Source: Ciona intestinalis (lineage: Eukaryota > Chordata > Ascidiacea > Phlebobranchia > Cionidae). From it: DNA of 64,000 nucleotides. How positions within the stretch are numbered: position 1 is the stretch's first letter; each line of letters opens with the position of its first letter. The notes under the pieces were generated by a model, which made no database searches, was not told where the DNA came from, and saw nothing but the letters and a program-made list of their open reading frames with translations. Both the position numbers and the translations under genes were made by a program. This document shows positions 11,721-24,500 of this stretch, one piece after another. The stretch spans positions 755,391 through 819,390 of the forward strand of contig NC_020171.2 in NCBI RefSeq assembly GCF_000224145.3, written 5' to 3'.

Positions 11721-13724
11721 TCACGAAGCAGAGAATAGCTAGATAGTAGCTGACTTTATTGTTCCGTGAGACATTACTAAGCAGAAGGCATCAAAGCGCG
11801 CCGTCTTAAAACTAGCTCTAATCGGAACAGGAAAACTGGTTTCAAAAGATTTATTAGAAATACAGATAACAGAAAATCCAAGGCCCAGGCAGCGAGATAT
11901 TTTGGGACATTTTTCTGGCGTAAAGTTTTATATAAAGAAAACCGTATTCTGCTGAGACAAATTAGTAGACTGTTATGTAATTTGTTTTACTCGTTCCTAG
12001 TCAGTCTGATTTTTGTCGCGTCTGTTTCACTTTAACTTATTGACGATGTATTATAATTCAAAGGCTTATTGCAGATATAGTCACACTTTAACAGATTAAA
12101 ACAGGTTTAATACACTTTGTTGCAAAATTAATCTGTTTTTTTTGTCGAAAAATTAGCTCAAGTGCGCACTTAAAAAGCAGAGATAAACAAGTATACGAAA
12201 GAGACGTTTTCTAGTAGTATTTCTTCGTTGTCTGGTGCTTCGTAATAACTACCTTGCATCGTACAATGCTCGAAAACACATTCAGCCGTACGGAGATAGC
12301 AATTAATTTTAGACTGGCGTAACTACTACGTGCCGTTACGGTTAGTCTGTCATCGTAGCCAATTATATCAGTCAGGTATTTAATTTGTCTAATTGTAAAG
12401 ATTGAGAATAGATTTTGGTACTTATATATGTATATATGTAGCGTTTTATTATACTAGATTGAAAAGGTCACTTATAAATTTGAGTTTTGTGAACGTAATT
12501 GTAAACTTTTTGCACAAAAAAAAAAATTGATGTTTCTAACTATATACTTATATATATATAGCTTTTTCATTGAGATAAATACGTAGTACCTTACAAATTA
12601 TTTTGTGAACAAAATCGTAACTTTTTATATTGTAGTAAACCTCCAACTGCCTGACGTATATTTACATTCTGGTATTAAAACATCTGCATATAGGTACACG
12701 TCCGCCTATAAACATGTATTTCAGTCGTTTTAACGTACCGTATTACTTTAAGACAGGTCCTGGCTTATAGCCAATTGGTTAATCACTAATTTACTCGCGT
12801 GTTGTTATGTATTACGTTTGTATGTGTATTTGTAATGGCAACCTTTTAACCCAGAAGCGGAAATTAACTTCTTACATTTAGTCCAAGTAACTTGTTTATC
12901 TGATACGGTCAAAGTTTATGTTTTTTGTAGCATAACCATTTTGCGTGGGTTAGCTTTTCAGTTGCGTGGTGGAAATTTACTTTCGTTCCTGTGTCAGTGT
13001 AGGCAGTATATTGCATCATAAGTTGTAGTTATGATTCATAGTATTATACAGAGCAGTTGTTTGTTAAAATTTCTGCTAATATAAGTGCCTTAAAGGATGA
13101 AACTGAAAAAATCAATTTTGTATGGTACATAGATTGTAGCAGAAACAGGTATATGTATAGTAATAGTATTTAACACGGAATAATAAGATTTCTGATAATT
13201 TAAGAATCTTAAATTGATAAAAAAACAGTACTTTTTTTGATAATATAGCATTTAGCAGAGCAGTTATTTGTGTTTAATGCGAATTGTTATAATTTCTGAC
13301 AATCAAGTGCCTAAAACTGACACTATTAGTGCATTTATTTAATAACATAGCATTTATATGTATTTATTACCATTTTAAAAACTTCTGCTAAGTATTTTAC
13401 TGACAGTATCAGACCATTTTGTGTGTTAACACTTCAGTATAGTACAGATACGCTAAGTAGGCCGATTTTTGTCGCGTTTTCGTTTGCAGTCGTCCGCAAC
13501 CATCGCGTATAGTTTCCAGCGCCTGTTCTTTCATGCCGTGGTTCGCTTCATGCTTGAGTGCTCACGTATTCTAGGTGTGAGCTAGTTTACGGGCAAATTC
13601 AATGCTACATAAGTACCAAAACACAGCCGTATTTTCTAGCGCGCATTTTTTTAATGTTGTGTATTCTAAACCAGTGCATTTCATGTATTGCGTGAATCCT
13701 TTTTGCAGACATATAAATGTATAA

Positions 13725-13919
13725 ATATAGTAGGGTGGGGTAAGATGGGACATATTTTTTCCTTTTTTGACCGATTTAGCAGTTAACAAGACTATTTACA
13801 GAATAATATAAATACCGTAGCCCCGACACTCTAAAATAGCGTTGTTAGTTGTTAAAACACGACCAGGAAGTATAGTACTATAGTTGCTAACGGTATTCAT
13901 CTTACCCCACAGTCCTATA
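13725..13919 (+). mobile_element. GGGTGGGG-type MITE, full-length copy
   Basis: It begins TATAGTAGGGTGGGGTAAGA and ends CATCTTACCCCACAGTCCTA, with the usual interior (GCGTTGTTAGTTGTTAAAAC). Confidence 0.8.
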
Positions 13920-14231
13920 ACTACAATATACCTATAGTAAAATACATAACAGTAGGCCCTTGATGCGTTATCAATTGCGTTTAATATTCGCCACGTTACA
14001 CGTCATAGGCAGTGCTTCAATACTCAGCGATTCAACGTTTGTTTGTTTAATTCTTAAGGGACACCTCGCACGCCTTTCATCTCGCTGTAAAGGTTAAGTC
14101 ATTCCCTACTCTCTATTAAGCTTCGTATCCAAAATTAGATAGGCCTTTTCAATGTAGTTTGTTTTGCTTTACGTTTATTACAATTTTTCAATAGAAATAG
14201 TTGGTATTATGTGTTGAAATTGAACTTGAAT

Positions 14232-14427
14232 GGTAGGGTGGGGAAAAACACTTTTTCATTCTATCCTTTTTCGTTCAATTTGGTAGTAAACACATAATAC
14301 TCAAAGAATGATAAAACCGTATCCTCACGACTCCCATAGACCGTTGGTAATTGTTTAAAACAGGATCAGGATGAGGATATTTGGATATTCTGTGTTAAAA
14401 GAGTCCCGTCTCCCCGACCCTACTATA
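14232..14427 (+). mobile_element. GGGTGGGG-type MITE, full-length copy
   Basis: It begins GGTAGGGTGGGGAAAAACAC and ends CCCCGACCCTACTATA. The interior includes TTTGGTAGTAAACACATAAT. Confidence 0.78.
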
Positions 14428-14429
14428 TT

Positions 14430-15526
14430 AAGTTTTTCAAGTATTTTTTGCTACACTTGATTGTTAAATTATTGAGTAAAAAATGTCATAAAACATTGTT
14501 TTTATTGAGTTACATTTACTAAAATACTTTAGTAGTTAAAAACTTTTGTGCATTTTAGTAGGTCAGCGAAATGTATTGAATTACACTCAAAACTACTATT
14601 AGAAAGTAGTAGAATGGTTTAAAGCAATTAAGTCTCTATGTACTAACCAATACATGTCAGTTTTAGTGTATAGCAAATAACATGTATATACTATGTTTTT
14701 TGTAGGGTTAAAAACCAGTGTAAATTTGTAATGCAAAACAACACTTTAAAATCATATTTTTCATGTAAATTCTCATACAAACAGGAACATAACTTGTAGT
14801 ATGATATAATTCAGTAGTAGTGTCCCATTTTAGACTATTTGCTGCATAAAACAATCTGCTAGATAAAATCTCATAACAGGAAATATGACTAAGCTTCATA
14901 AAAAATACAAATTGTATTATGTTATGATTTAATACAAGCTACAACCCATTTAACACAGAAGTTAGTCACTGTGTGGTTATGTTTTGTATTTTGATGATGT
15001 ATTAGACAGTGTAATTTGGTTGTTTTTTTCTTATATTTTGACTGCAAGCTTATAAGTAAAAGCTTTGTTACAATCTAAATTTGATGTATTTAAAAAAAAT
15101 TTTTTTTATTTCTTTTTTGAGAAAAAATGTTGCTTAGAAAATGTTGAATTTGTACTTTTCTGCACATTTTCTGTTAAAAGTCCCTTAAAAAGTGTTTCAG
15201 TTATATTGTTTTTACATTTTGTTTGTATAATTGCATAGAATTTTTTGAAATTGCAAAGTTCATAAGTTTTGTGTTAAAAAGTGGTTAGAAAGTTTTGCAA
15301 TAATACTTTTTGTACATTTTCAATTTAAATTTCTAGAAAGTGTTAAAATTGCAATTTTCTGTACAGTATCGTGTTTAGAGTAGAAAGAATTTCAAATGTG
15401 TTACAAAACAGTCAGGTTCACAGGCATAGATACATAACAGCAGGTTTATTGTAGTGTGATAACTGTCATAACATACTATGCAGTTATGTAAACATCATCT
15501 ATCAATTTCTGTCTTTCCTTTCACAG
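14430..15526. other. AT-rich stretch before the first recognised RAPGEF exon
   Basis: No coding sequence is recognised. The frame entering the exon at 15527 needs an upstream exon ending in phase 2, encoding the first cyclic-nucleotide-binding-like region, and none was found here. Confidence 0.5.
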
Positions 15527-18500
15527 CTTTGGTAAACAAATACCTGGTACAAAACGTAGAGGTTGCCAATGTTTGGTTCTGGAATCTTCTGAAATGATCG
15601 CAGTAAGTATTAATTTAACTGTTTTGATAATTCACATAGTTCAAATAAACGTAAAAACAAAAAAAAACTTATTTAAAGTTGTATTTTTTTGCACTATTCG
15701 TTTTGTAGTTTCAGTAACTGTGTAAAAATATTATATAACTGTGTTAAAAATAACTGTGTTGCCGTTACTCTTGCATAAAAATGCTTTTTTTAATCTTTTA
15801 AAATTACAACATTAAAAGCTTCGTACATTTTTTGTACAGTAATTTTGAAACATTTTTTTGTCAGTGAGAAAAAAGTGCAATTGTTTTAACTATACTAATA
15901 GAGTATAGCCAACAGTGTAAATATCAATGTATCAACTATATGCACAACTTTATAGCATGTAACACTATGTACTTAATAGCAGTATCCAAATATTAGTACA
16001 TATACCGGATATGTTAAGACACAAGTTAGACCTCTGGTATTTTATCTTTTCGATCATTAGAAGTTATAAGCCTCGGGATGTATATAACACACCACTCATT
16101 TCTTATCTGATCATAACCTGATACCATGCTTTATGAGGGAAAAATATTAAAACTCTTGCTGTTTTGTTTGTTATTTTACACATTTCATGATGTTTTTGCT
16201 ATATTTTTGCATTTAGTTTTTAGAAAAATTTCAACCTTTGCTGTTTCATTTGATATTTTTATACATATATTTACGATGGTTTCACTATTCCATTTTTTTT
16301 GCATTTAAAATTTAAAACGTTTCTTTCGTATTTAAAAATACTTCTTTGCCTAAACTATTATAAATATCTAAAAGATAATCAATTTTTTTTCAGATTGATT
16401 ACCCCGACATGGCAATACACAGCAGTGGAATGACCTCTCGACCTCATGCCATGCTACGACATGACACCGGACATCATTCGCCACGAGGTGCACTTGACAG
16501 CGTCGCCGAAGTTGACACATCTTCAGCAGAGGTAAAGCGACAACCCCCATGACCCAGTGGTTCCAAAATTTCCAATATTTTATTTGTTGTTTTTTTAACA
16601 GAGTTCACCCTTACACCAGTCTAGAAGCAACAGTATGCATAAGTCATCCAATGGTCAAATAATGGTTGGGGGAGACAATGTATCTCAGTTCTCAAAAGAC
16701 ACAGTAAGTTTTTTGTATGAATTTAGGGTCCACTAATGTTTCTGTAAGGATATCATAATACTGTCACTTAAATACAGCTGGTTAAACACCTGTGAAAAGT
16801 GGTGCAACCAATTCAAGGTCATTGTTTTGTCGGCATTTAGTAAACTACTTGTTAAAAAACTACTTGGAACCAATTCAAGGTTTAAAATGTTAAAACAACT
16901 GTCCTCAATATTTTTTCTTCTAAAATTTGGGACTACACGTCACTGCAGACACCCCTAAATTTACTCCTAAAGTCACCCTTAATTTTCTTTGATCTTCCAG
17001 GAAGAGATGGATGATTACTCAGAGCAAGATCTGGAGGAGGAAGATTCCATCTCACTTCATTCTTCTTCTTCCATCATCATCAAAGATCTTGTTATCGATG
17101 TTTTAAAGAAAGATATTTCGGATAGAAACGGAGATGATTTAGGTATAGGTTGTTTATTGTTTCTATTGTTTAGCGTCATGGTGGAGTGGTTAGACCTTGT
17201 CTCCAACTAAGAGGTTATGGGTTCAAGGCTCTATTAGTCTATTCTATTCTTTGAGTGTGAGGTCCTTGTCAAGGACCTGGGATTTAGGCCAGATTTGGCC
17301 TGTTACCCCAACACCCGGGAAGCCCGTTTAAGTTTTTATGCGACCAATGCCGCTACATCTCGGACTCCAACGACAACACAGGGGTCCCAGTGGTTCTTAT
17401 GGGTTGTCTACATTATCAGCCTTGTAGCAAAAAAGTAAATCACCCACAAAGTTACATAGGTGGTAACTTGTAACCGGGCATGAGGTGTATGAAACACCTG
17501 TGTTATAACAACTGTGCTTGCGAGGATAAAGCTAGTTAAATTCATTATATAAAAAATATTTTACAGAAATTCTTCTTGAATTCACAAAAAGCTTGCAAGC
17601 GTTTTCAAATTTAACGGAACCCATACGAAGAGCTTTATGTAAAGTGATGGTTTTTGCATGGGTGGAAAAAGCTGGCACTGTTGTGCTTAAGGATAACGAA
17701 TTGGTATGGGATATAGTTCATGCAATTTATGTTTTTTTTAATCCATTTTGGTAGAAACATTAAAACCCTTTTTTGATGTAGTTTTTTAAAGGGTAGAAAA
17801 TTACTCTTTTGAGGTAAATCTGTTTATATGTTTTATCTATTTAAAAAGTAAACTGTAAAAATTCTGTTTTTTGTTAATAGAATGTTTTTTTCATTGTTTT
17901 TAGACATTTTTATACTTTATTTTATATATTGTTACATGAAAAATGACGTTATTTTCTCTTTTACTTTGTTTAATTAATTCCAGTTTTTCAAAATATTACG
18001 ATTGCTTTTCAAAAGCCATAACCCAAACAAAAAGATGCCAATACAAAACTTAACATAAGATTTAATTTCCCATACAGCTTGACTCATGGTCAGTTATAAT
18101 CAACGGAATGTACAAGTCCGTAAAGATGGGACAGAAGAAGACGTATGCTTGAGTATGGGGGATAGTTTTGGTGTACAACCCACTCTCCAACCTCAGCAGC
18201 ATAATGGAGTTATGTACACAATGTGTGACGATTGTCAGGTATGGTATAATTTATAATGTAACAACTCTTTAATGGATATTATGTGTATAATTGCTCCAAC
18301 CCAGTGGTCACTTATGGGTTGTCCAAATTGTCAGGCATAGAGAAAAAAACAATCACCCACAAAGTTACATACGTGGTAACTCGTAAGCGGGCACGAGGTG
18401 TATGAAACAGAACACGGTGTTATAACAACTGTAGTTTTCTGGCCCTGTGAGAATAAAGCAAGTTACATTTATTAATGTATTCATATTGTTATACCGTCTG

Positions 18501-21500
18501 CCTTTATGGACACAAAACTTATATAAATGCATGAAAGGCAGTGATAGTTAGACACACAGTTTTATACAAAAATTTTGTGTTTCCAAAATTCCAAATTGTC
18601 ATGATTTTTTTATAATATTAAAAAATTCCTTCTGGTATAGAAAGTTGAACAAAATTTGTTGTTTTTAAAATGGCAACACTGTAAAAATTCCATGGCAACA
18701 CTTTTGTAAAGTTCAAGTTTAAGTTAAGTAAGTTAGGTTGGTTTAAGTAGGATTATGAGTGACTTGCGTTACAAAAATTTCAGCCTGACTGGTAATGCCA
18801 CATATTTTAGTTGTGTGTGTGTTGCATAGTGTATCATGTGTCTGTATACCTTTAGTAGGATACAACAACTCTTAATAAATCTGTGTACTTAACACTTTCA
18901 TTTTTTACATTCTGCCGAAAAATAACACAAGTTTTTTCGGAAATTTTCAAAATTTAGCAGAACGTTTTATTTTTTGTAAAAAAAACAACCCTTTTTTTTG
19001 AAAATTGATGGATTTTACCTAAAAATTTACAGGCAAATAATCAATAGCAATATCTAATATGCATTAATTTAAAAAATGTATAAAAGCTTGCAAAATTATT
19101 ATTAACTTAAATAATTAAAAAAATATATAAAGAACTTTAATCTAAAAAGGCATCGTTTTTACTTGAAAATATGTCACTATGTCAGAAATAGATAAGTACC
19201 TTTAAAAAAGTTCTAAAAAATTCCTTATATTCAAATTATGTTATAGTTCCAGTTCCTCTGCATAGCCACAAGAGCAGTACCATTTTTTTTTCTACAAATA
19301 CCAAAATACACCTAAACCAGTCATTTTTCTCTATATTCAAATTATGTTCTGGTTTCAGTTTTTGTGTATAGCCTAAAATAATGTATTAAAACTTGCAAAA
19401 TTTCTAAAATTAGGTTTAAAATTGCATATAACAAATTGAAAATGTTATCATTTTCTGCTAGAAATAGTAAAACATACTTTTTAAAAGACCCTAAAATAAG
19501 TTTCTGATATATTAATTATGTTTTTGTTTTAGTTCCTGTGCATGGCCAGAAAAAGGTGTATTAAAACCTAATAAAAAATCTAAAAACACATCATTTTTTT
19601 TGCTAGAAATAGTAAAATACACCTAAAGCAGTCAATTGTTTTCCTAATATTCAAATTATTTTCTGGTTTCAGTTCCTGTGCATAGCCCAGCCCGAGTATT
19701 GCCAAGTTCTCCATCAAGGTCAAGAAAATATACAGAATGTTTATAATGAAGCTGGAGATCTTGTTATGGTGAAAGAGAAGCGAGAATTTGAAGGCGGAAC
19801 GAAGATTGGAAACATTGTTATTAGGGTATGTGTTTGTGTTTTATCTGGTTGGGTGTTTGTGGTTTATTGAGGCAGGTGTTTGTGTTGTACTTGGATGGGC
19901 ATTGGGCAAAACATTGGGGGATTTTTTGTGAAAATATATGATGATACATATTTTTCCAATGTGTTCTGTTTATTCTGGGTTAGTGTTTGTGTTTTATCTG
20001 GCTCTGTGTTTGTGGTTTAATACCCAATTTTTAAATCTTTTAAAATTTGGGTATTAAGCCAAAATTTTAAGTGACATCATTTCCTTTGCGCCTCAATTTC
20101 AAATATAAAACAGCTTTTTACTTTGCTAAATGTCTATAAAAACAAGCAGAGCCAAAGTATATTGCATTCACCACATTAATCAATGAGGTTCCCTATGTTA
20201 TCGGTTATTTTAACACTGTTACCCCCCCAATAAACTACCTATACCCAATTAAATTTGACTATATATACCCTAGGACCCAGTATCACAAAATAACATTAGT
20301 TATATTAATATATATAACGAGTATAATAATTAATTACTGTGTAACCAAACCTACTACACCCCTATACAGTGGCGCAGCCAGAGAATAAATTAAGGGGGGT
20401 TTTAATCAAAAAATTTTCATTTTTTTTTTTAAATTTTTTTTTTAATTAATTTTTTGGGGGTTTTAAAAAAGGGGGGTTTGCGACACCCTAACCCCCCCTC
20501 CCCCTGGCTGCGGCACTGCCCCTATGTAACAAAATAACTAGCAAATATATATAACACATTAAGTAGCAAATATACTACAGTATTTTAACAATAAACACAA
20601 ATGCCAACAGGGCAATGCCGACAGTTTAATGCATCACCTGCTCGAAGAGAATTCCATAGACACAACATATACAGAAGATTTTCTTCTAACGTACCGTGCT
20701 TTTAACAACGACCCGCTGAAAATATCAAACAAATTACTCGAGTGGTTTGACAGCGTTATGTTTCGAGATAAAGTAAGTTTTTTCTTCTTGTATATTTTGA
20801 AGTTATAGGCATAAATGTAGGCTGCTTAAGACACCCATGTTATAACTTGACAGTGAGCATGATGTGTATGAATACACTATGTGTGTCCGGTGTATAAGAA
20901 GACGCCTATGTTATAACTTGACAGTAAGCGTGAGGTGTATGAATACACCCTGTGTGTCTGGTGTATAAGAAGACACCCATGTTATAACTTGACAGTCAGC
21001 GTGAGGTGTATGAATACACCATGTGTGTCTGGTGTATAAGAAGACACCCATGTTATAACTTGACAGTAAGCGTGAGGTGTATGAATACACCCTGTGTGTC
21101 TGGTGTATAAGAAGACACCCATGTTATAACTTGACAGTCAGCGTGAGGTGTATGAATACACCATGTGTGTCTGGTGTTTAAGAAGACACCCATGTTATAA
21201 CTCGACACTGATTATTTATAAATTATAAAAATCCGCATAAGTTCCTTATGTAAATCCAACAGTCCAGCTGTATAATCTAACCCTTAACAGTTTATACCCA
21301 AACTCATATTTATCTTAATCCAATACCTATTTATTGACTCCTACAACCACCTATTTACCCCTAAAACCCCCTATTCACCCCTAAAACCCCATATTTACCC
21401 CTAAATCTTTTATTTATCCCCAAAATCCCAACTTACCCTAAAATCCTATTTTTATCCCTAAAACCCCTATTCACCCCTAAAACCCCCTATTTACCAGGTT

Positions 21501-24500
21501 ATCCGCGTTATACTTCTCTGGATAAACAATCATTTCAATGACTTTGAATGTGACTGGCGTATGATGAATGTTCTGGAGAAATTTGAGGAGAAATTACACC
21601 AAGCAAACTTGCATGGACAAACTAAGCTCTTTAACATTGCTTGTACAGCTAAAGCCCAAGCCAGAACCGTTACAATTGTAAGTTTTTGTCAATTTTATTT
21701 AATTTTGTTATTATTTACAGTTGTACTTTCAAAATTGCAAGTTTTTTGTCAATTTATTTATTTTTGTTAATATACACAAATGTACTTTTAAAATTGTAAG
21801 TTTTCTCCTTCTGTAAGACCTGGTCTTAATAAAATAGATTAAAAATCTATAAAAAAGTAAGTTAATTGGACACATCTTTTTGACAAATATCTTTTTTCAC
21901 CAGACTCGTCCTTCCAGCGAGGCAGAGCTTTGCTTCCAAATACTTGGGGGGTCTGAGAAAAACTTTCCTATCTACATTTCATCTGTTCTAGAAGGTTCGG
22001 AGGGTGAAACTAAAGGGGTCAAACGAGGTCAGTATCATAGAAACCAAAATATATATTTTTTAACTTTTTTTATTAAAAAAATTAAAACGTATTTTTTATA
22101 TTAAAATGCATTTAAAATGTAAGCATGGGATGAGTGTAAAATTTATCTAAATTTTTAAAACATTCTAAAATGATTTTTTTCATTAAATATTGGTAAAACC
22201 TTAACACTATGCACATTTTCAGTGCGAAAAAAATATGCAAAACCTTTAGAATAAGTAAAAAATTTTCCCAAAATTGTAAAAACCTTGGTAAACAAAAAGT
22301 TGTTAGTTAAAGTTTTAGTTGAACTTTTAAATTCTGCACAGGTGACTTACTGCTTGAAGTAAACGGTCAAAACTTTGAAAAACTAACTCTAGAAAAAGCT
22401 ACAGCGATTTTGAAGAAAAACACAGAATTACGCCTTACTTTGAAAACAAGTTTATTTGGTAAGTTGTTCATTTAGACTTTTAAACCATTGTTGGCTCATT
22501 ATTATAAGTACAGTCTTACTATTATGCATAAAATACCTGTACAATTTAAATAATTTTAATCAGTGTCTGTTTTAGTCATTTTGTTGTTACTGTTGGGAAG
22601 AATTGTAAAACTGTATCCTCACGACTCCCATAGACCTTTGTAAATTTTTTAAAATCCGATCAGGATATTTAAATACTATGTGAAAAAGGTGTCCTATCTT
22701 CCCCTACTCTACTATATAAAAAACAATCTCTATATTGACGTTTTTTTCATCCAGCTTTCAAAGAGATGGTCTCAGAACTGAGTAATCCTCAAAAGAAGAA
22801 AAAGCACAAAACGGATGAAAAAAACATCTTTTTCCCTCCCGGGCAGCGTGGGGGTCGAATGTCTCTCACTATGATGAGTGAAACAGATGCTTTTGACCAA
22901 AAACACAAAAAAGGTACGAAATTTTGGTTAAAACATTAAAATTATACTATTTTATCTTCAAAATGTAGAAAATTGTGCTTAAAATTAGGTATTTTATGAT
23001 AAAATATTAGGAAAGGTAGTAAATCTGGCAGAAAATTAGCATTTTTTATGGTTAAGGCTATGCAAGGTACAAAATTCCTTTGATTATATATATATGAACA
23101 TACAAGTTGAATGAATAAATGTAACTTATTTATTTTTGCGTGGCCGGAAAACAAGATTTGTTATAACACGGGTGTTCTGTTTTATACACCTTGTACAAGT
23201 TACCACGTTTATAACTGTATGGGTGTTTTTGAATTGTTTAACAATAATGGCAATTGTTACATATATAAGTATATAAAAATCCACAGTTGAGTTACTGCCT
23301 AAGTTTCGTAAATCTCGAAAATTGAGTCTGATTGAAAAAATCCAAAGCTTCCCCTCAAGTCTACATATTCGGTATTTTCGCGTGTGAGTTTATAGCGCAG
23401 CTCTTAGTGGTGACTGGTAGTGGGAAAACTACTTTTAAACCAATGTAGAATGGCATTTTGCATTAGATATAGAAGTATATAACACATTAAACCCGTGGCA
23501 CAGCCAGAAAAAAATAAGGGAGTAAAAAAAATTTTTTTAAAGATACTTTTTAGTTTTATTTAAAGTGGGGGGTCACAACCCCTAAAACCCCTCGGCTGCG
23601 CCACTGCATTCAAGTAAATAGTAGTGAAGCCAGTAGATGTTATTGTAATGTAACCTATTTTGTAGCAAATCCATGTATATATATATATATATATTAATTT
23701 TAGTGTTTGGGTAATGGGTAAACTTTAGCCTATATCCCAGGTCCCATGGCTTGCCTTGCTGTAGGGCCTTACCCATATATATCTATATATACATATATAT
23801 ATATATGCAGTTTGTCACAAAAAGGTTAAACTGGCTTTACTACTTAATACACCTGCAAAAATGGTGTGCAATTCATAATTATAAAAGGTCTTGGAACTGC
23901 CTGTCCAAAATCTATAAAGAATATATATTTTGCTACAGTTTTAAAGAAAACAAATACACATTTTATACAAGCTTTAGAAGGTTGCTGTTTTTGGGCATAA
24001 AATGTCATTAAGAAGCTTTTAGCCAAATATAGTGTTACTGAATTAGTATATTACTTATACATATATAGGTGCCAACTTAACGTTCTAGCAGAATTTAGCA
24101 GCTTTTTGTATTAGTGTAGCAGAATACTTTGCAAAATATGTTGTATTCTGTCTTTATAAGTAATAGACACTAACAAAAAACATATTGTAGGCAATTCTTT
24201 AGGCGGCAAAACGAAACGTTTAATGGCAAAATTTAACGTTTTGCCCAAGATGCCTTCATTTGAGTGAGTTACAACACGTTTAGAGCATGTTTGTCGTAGT
24301 TTTTCACACGTTTGTTACACATTTACATCACATTGTGAATCATATTTAGATCAGAGCGTTGTTTTTTTGACGTTTTGTAAAAAATATTTATGTTTTGGTC
24401 CAGTTTGCAAGGTTTCGGTTGTTTGTTAGTCATTCTGTCCTACTTAATAATAGGAGAAATAAATGTATTGTTTAAAAAAATAGGAAAAAGTACAATATTT

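Noticed and set aside
20825..21206. Regular repeats that could suggest a CRISPR array
   Set aside because: The units are contiguous 71-bp copies without unique spacers, in an intron of a eukaryotic gene; the same holds for 26201-26560, 39880-40155 and 51260-51500.
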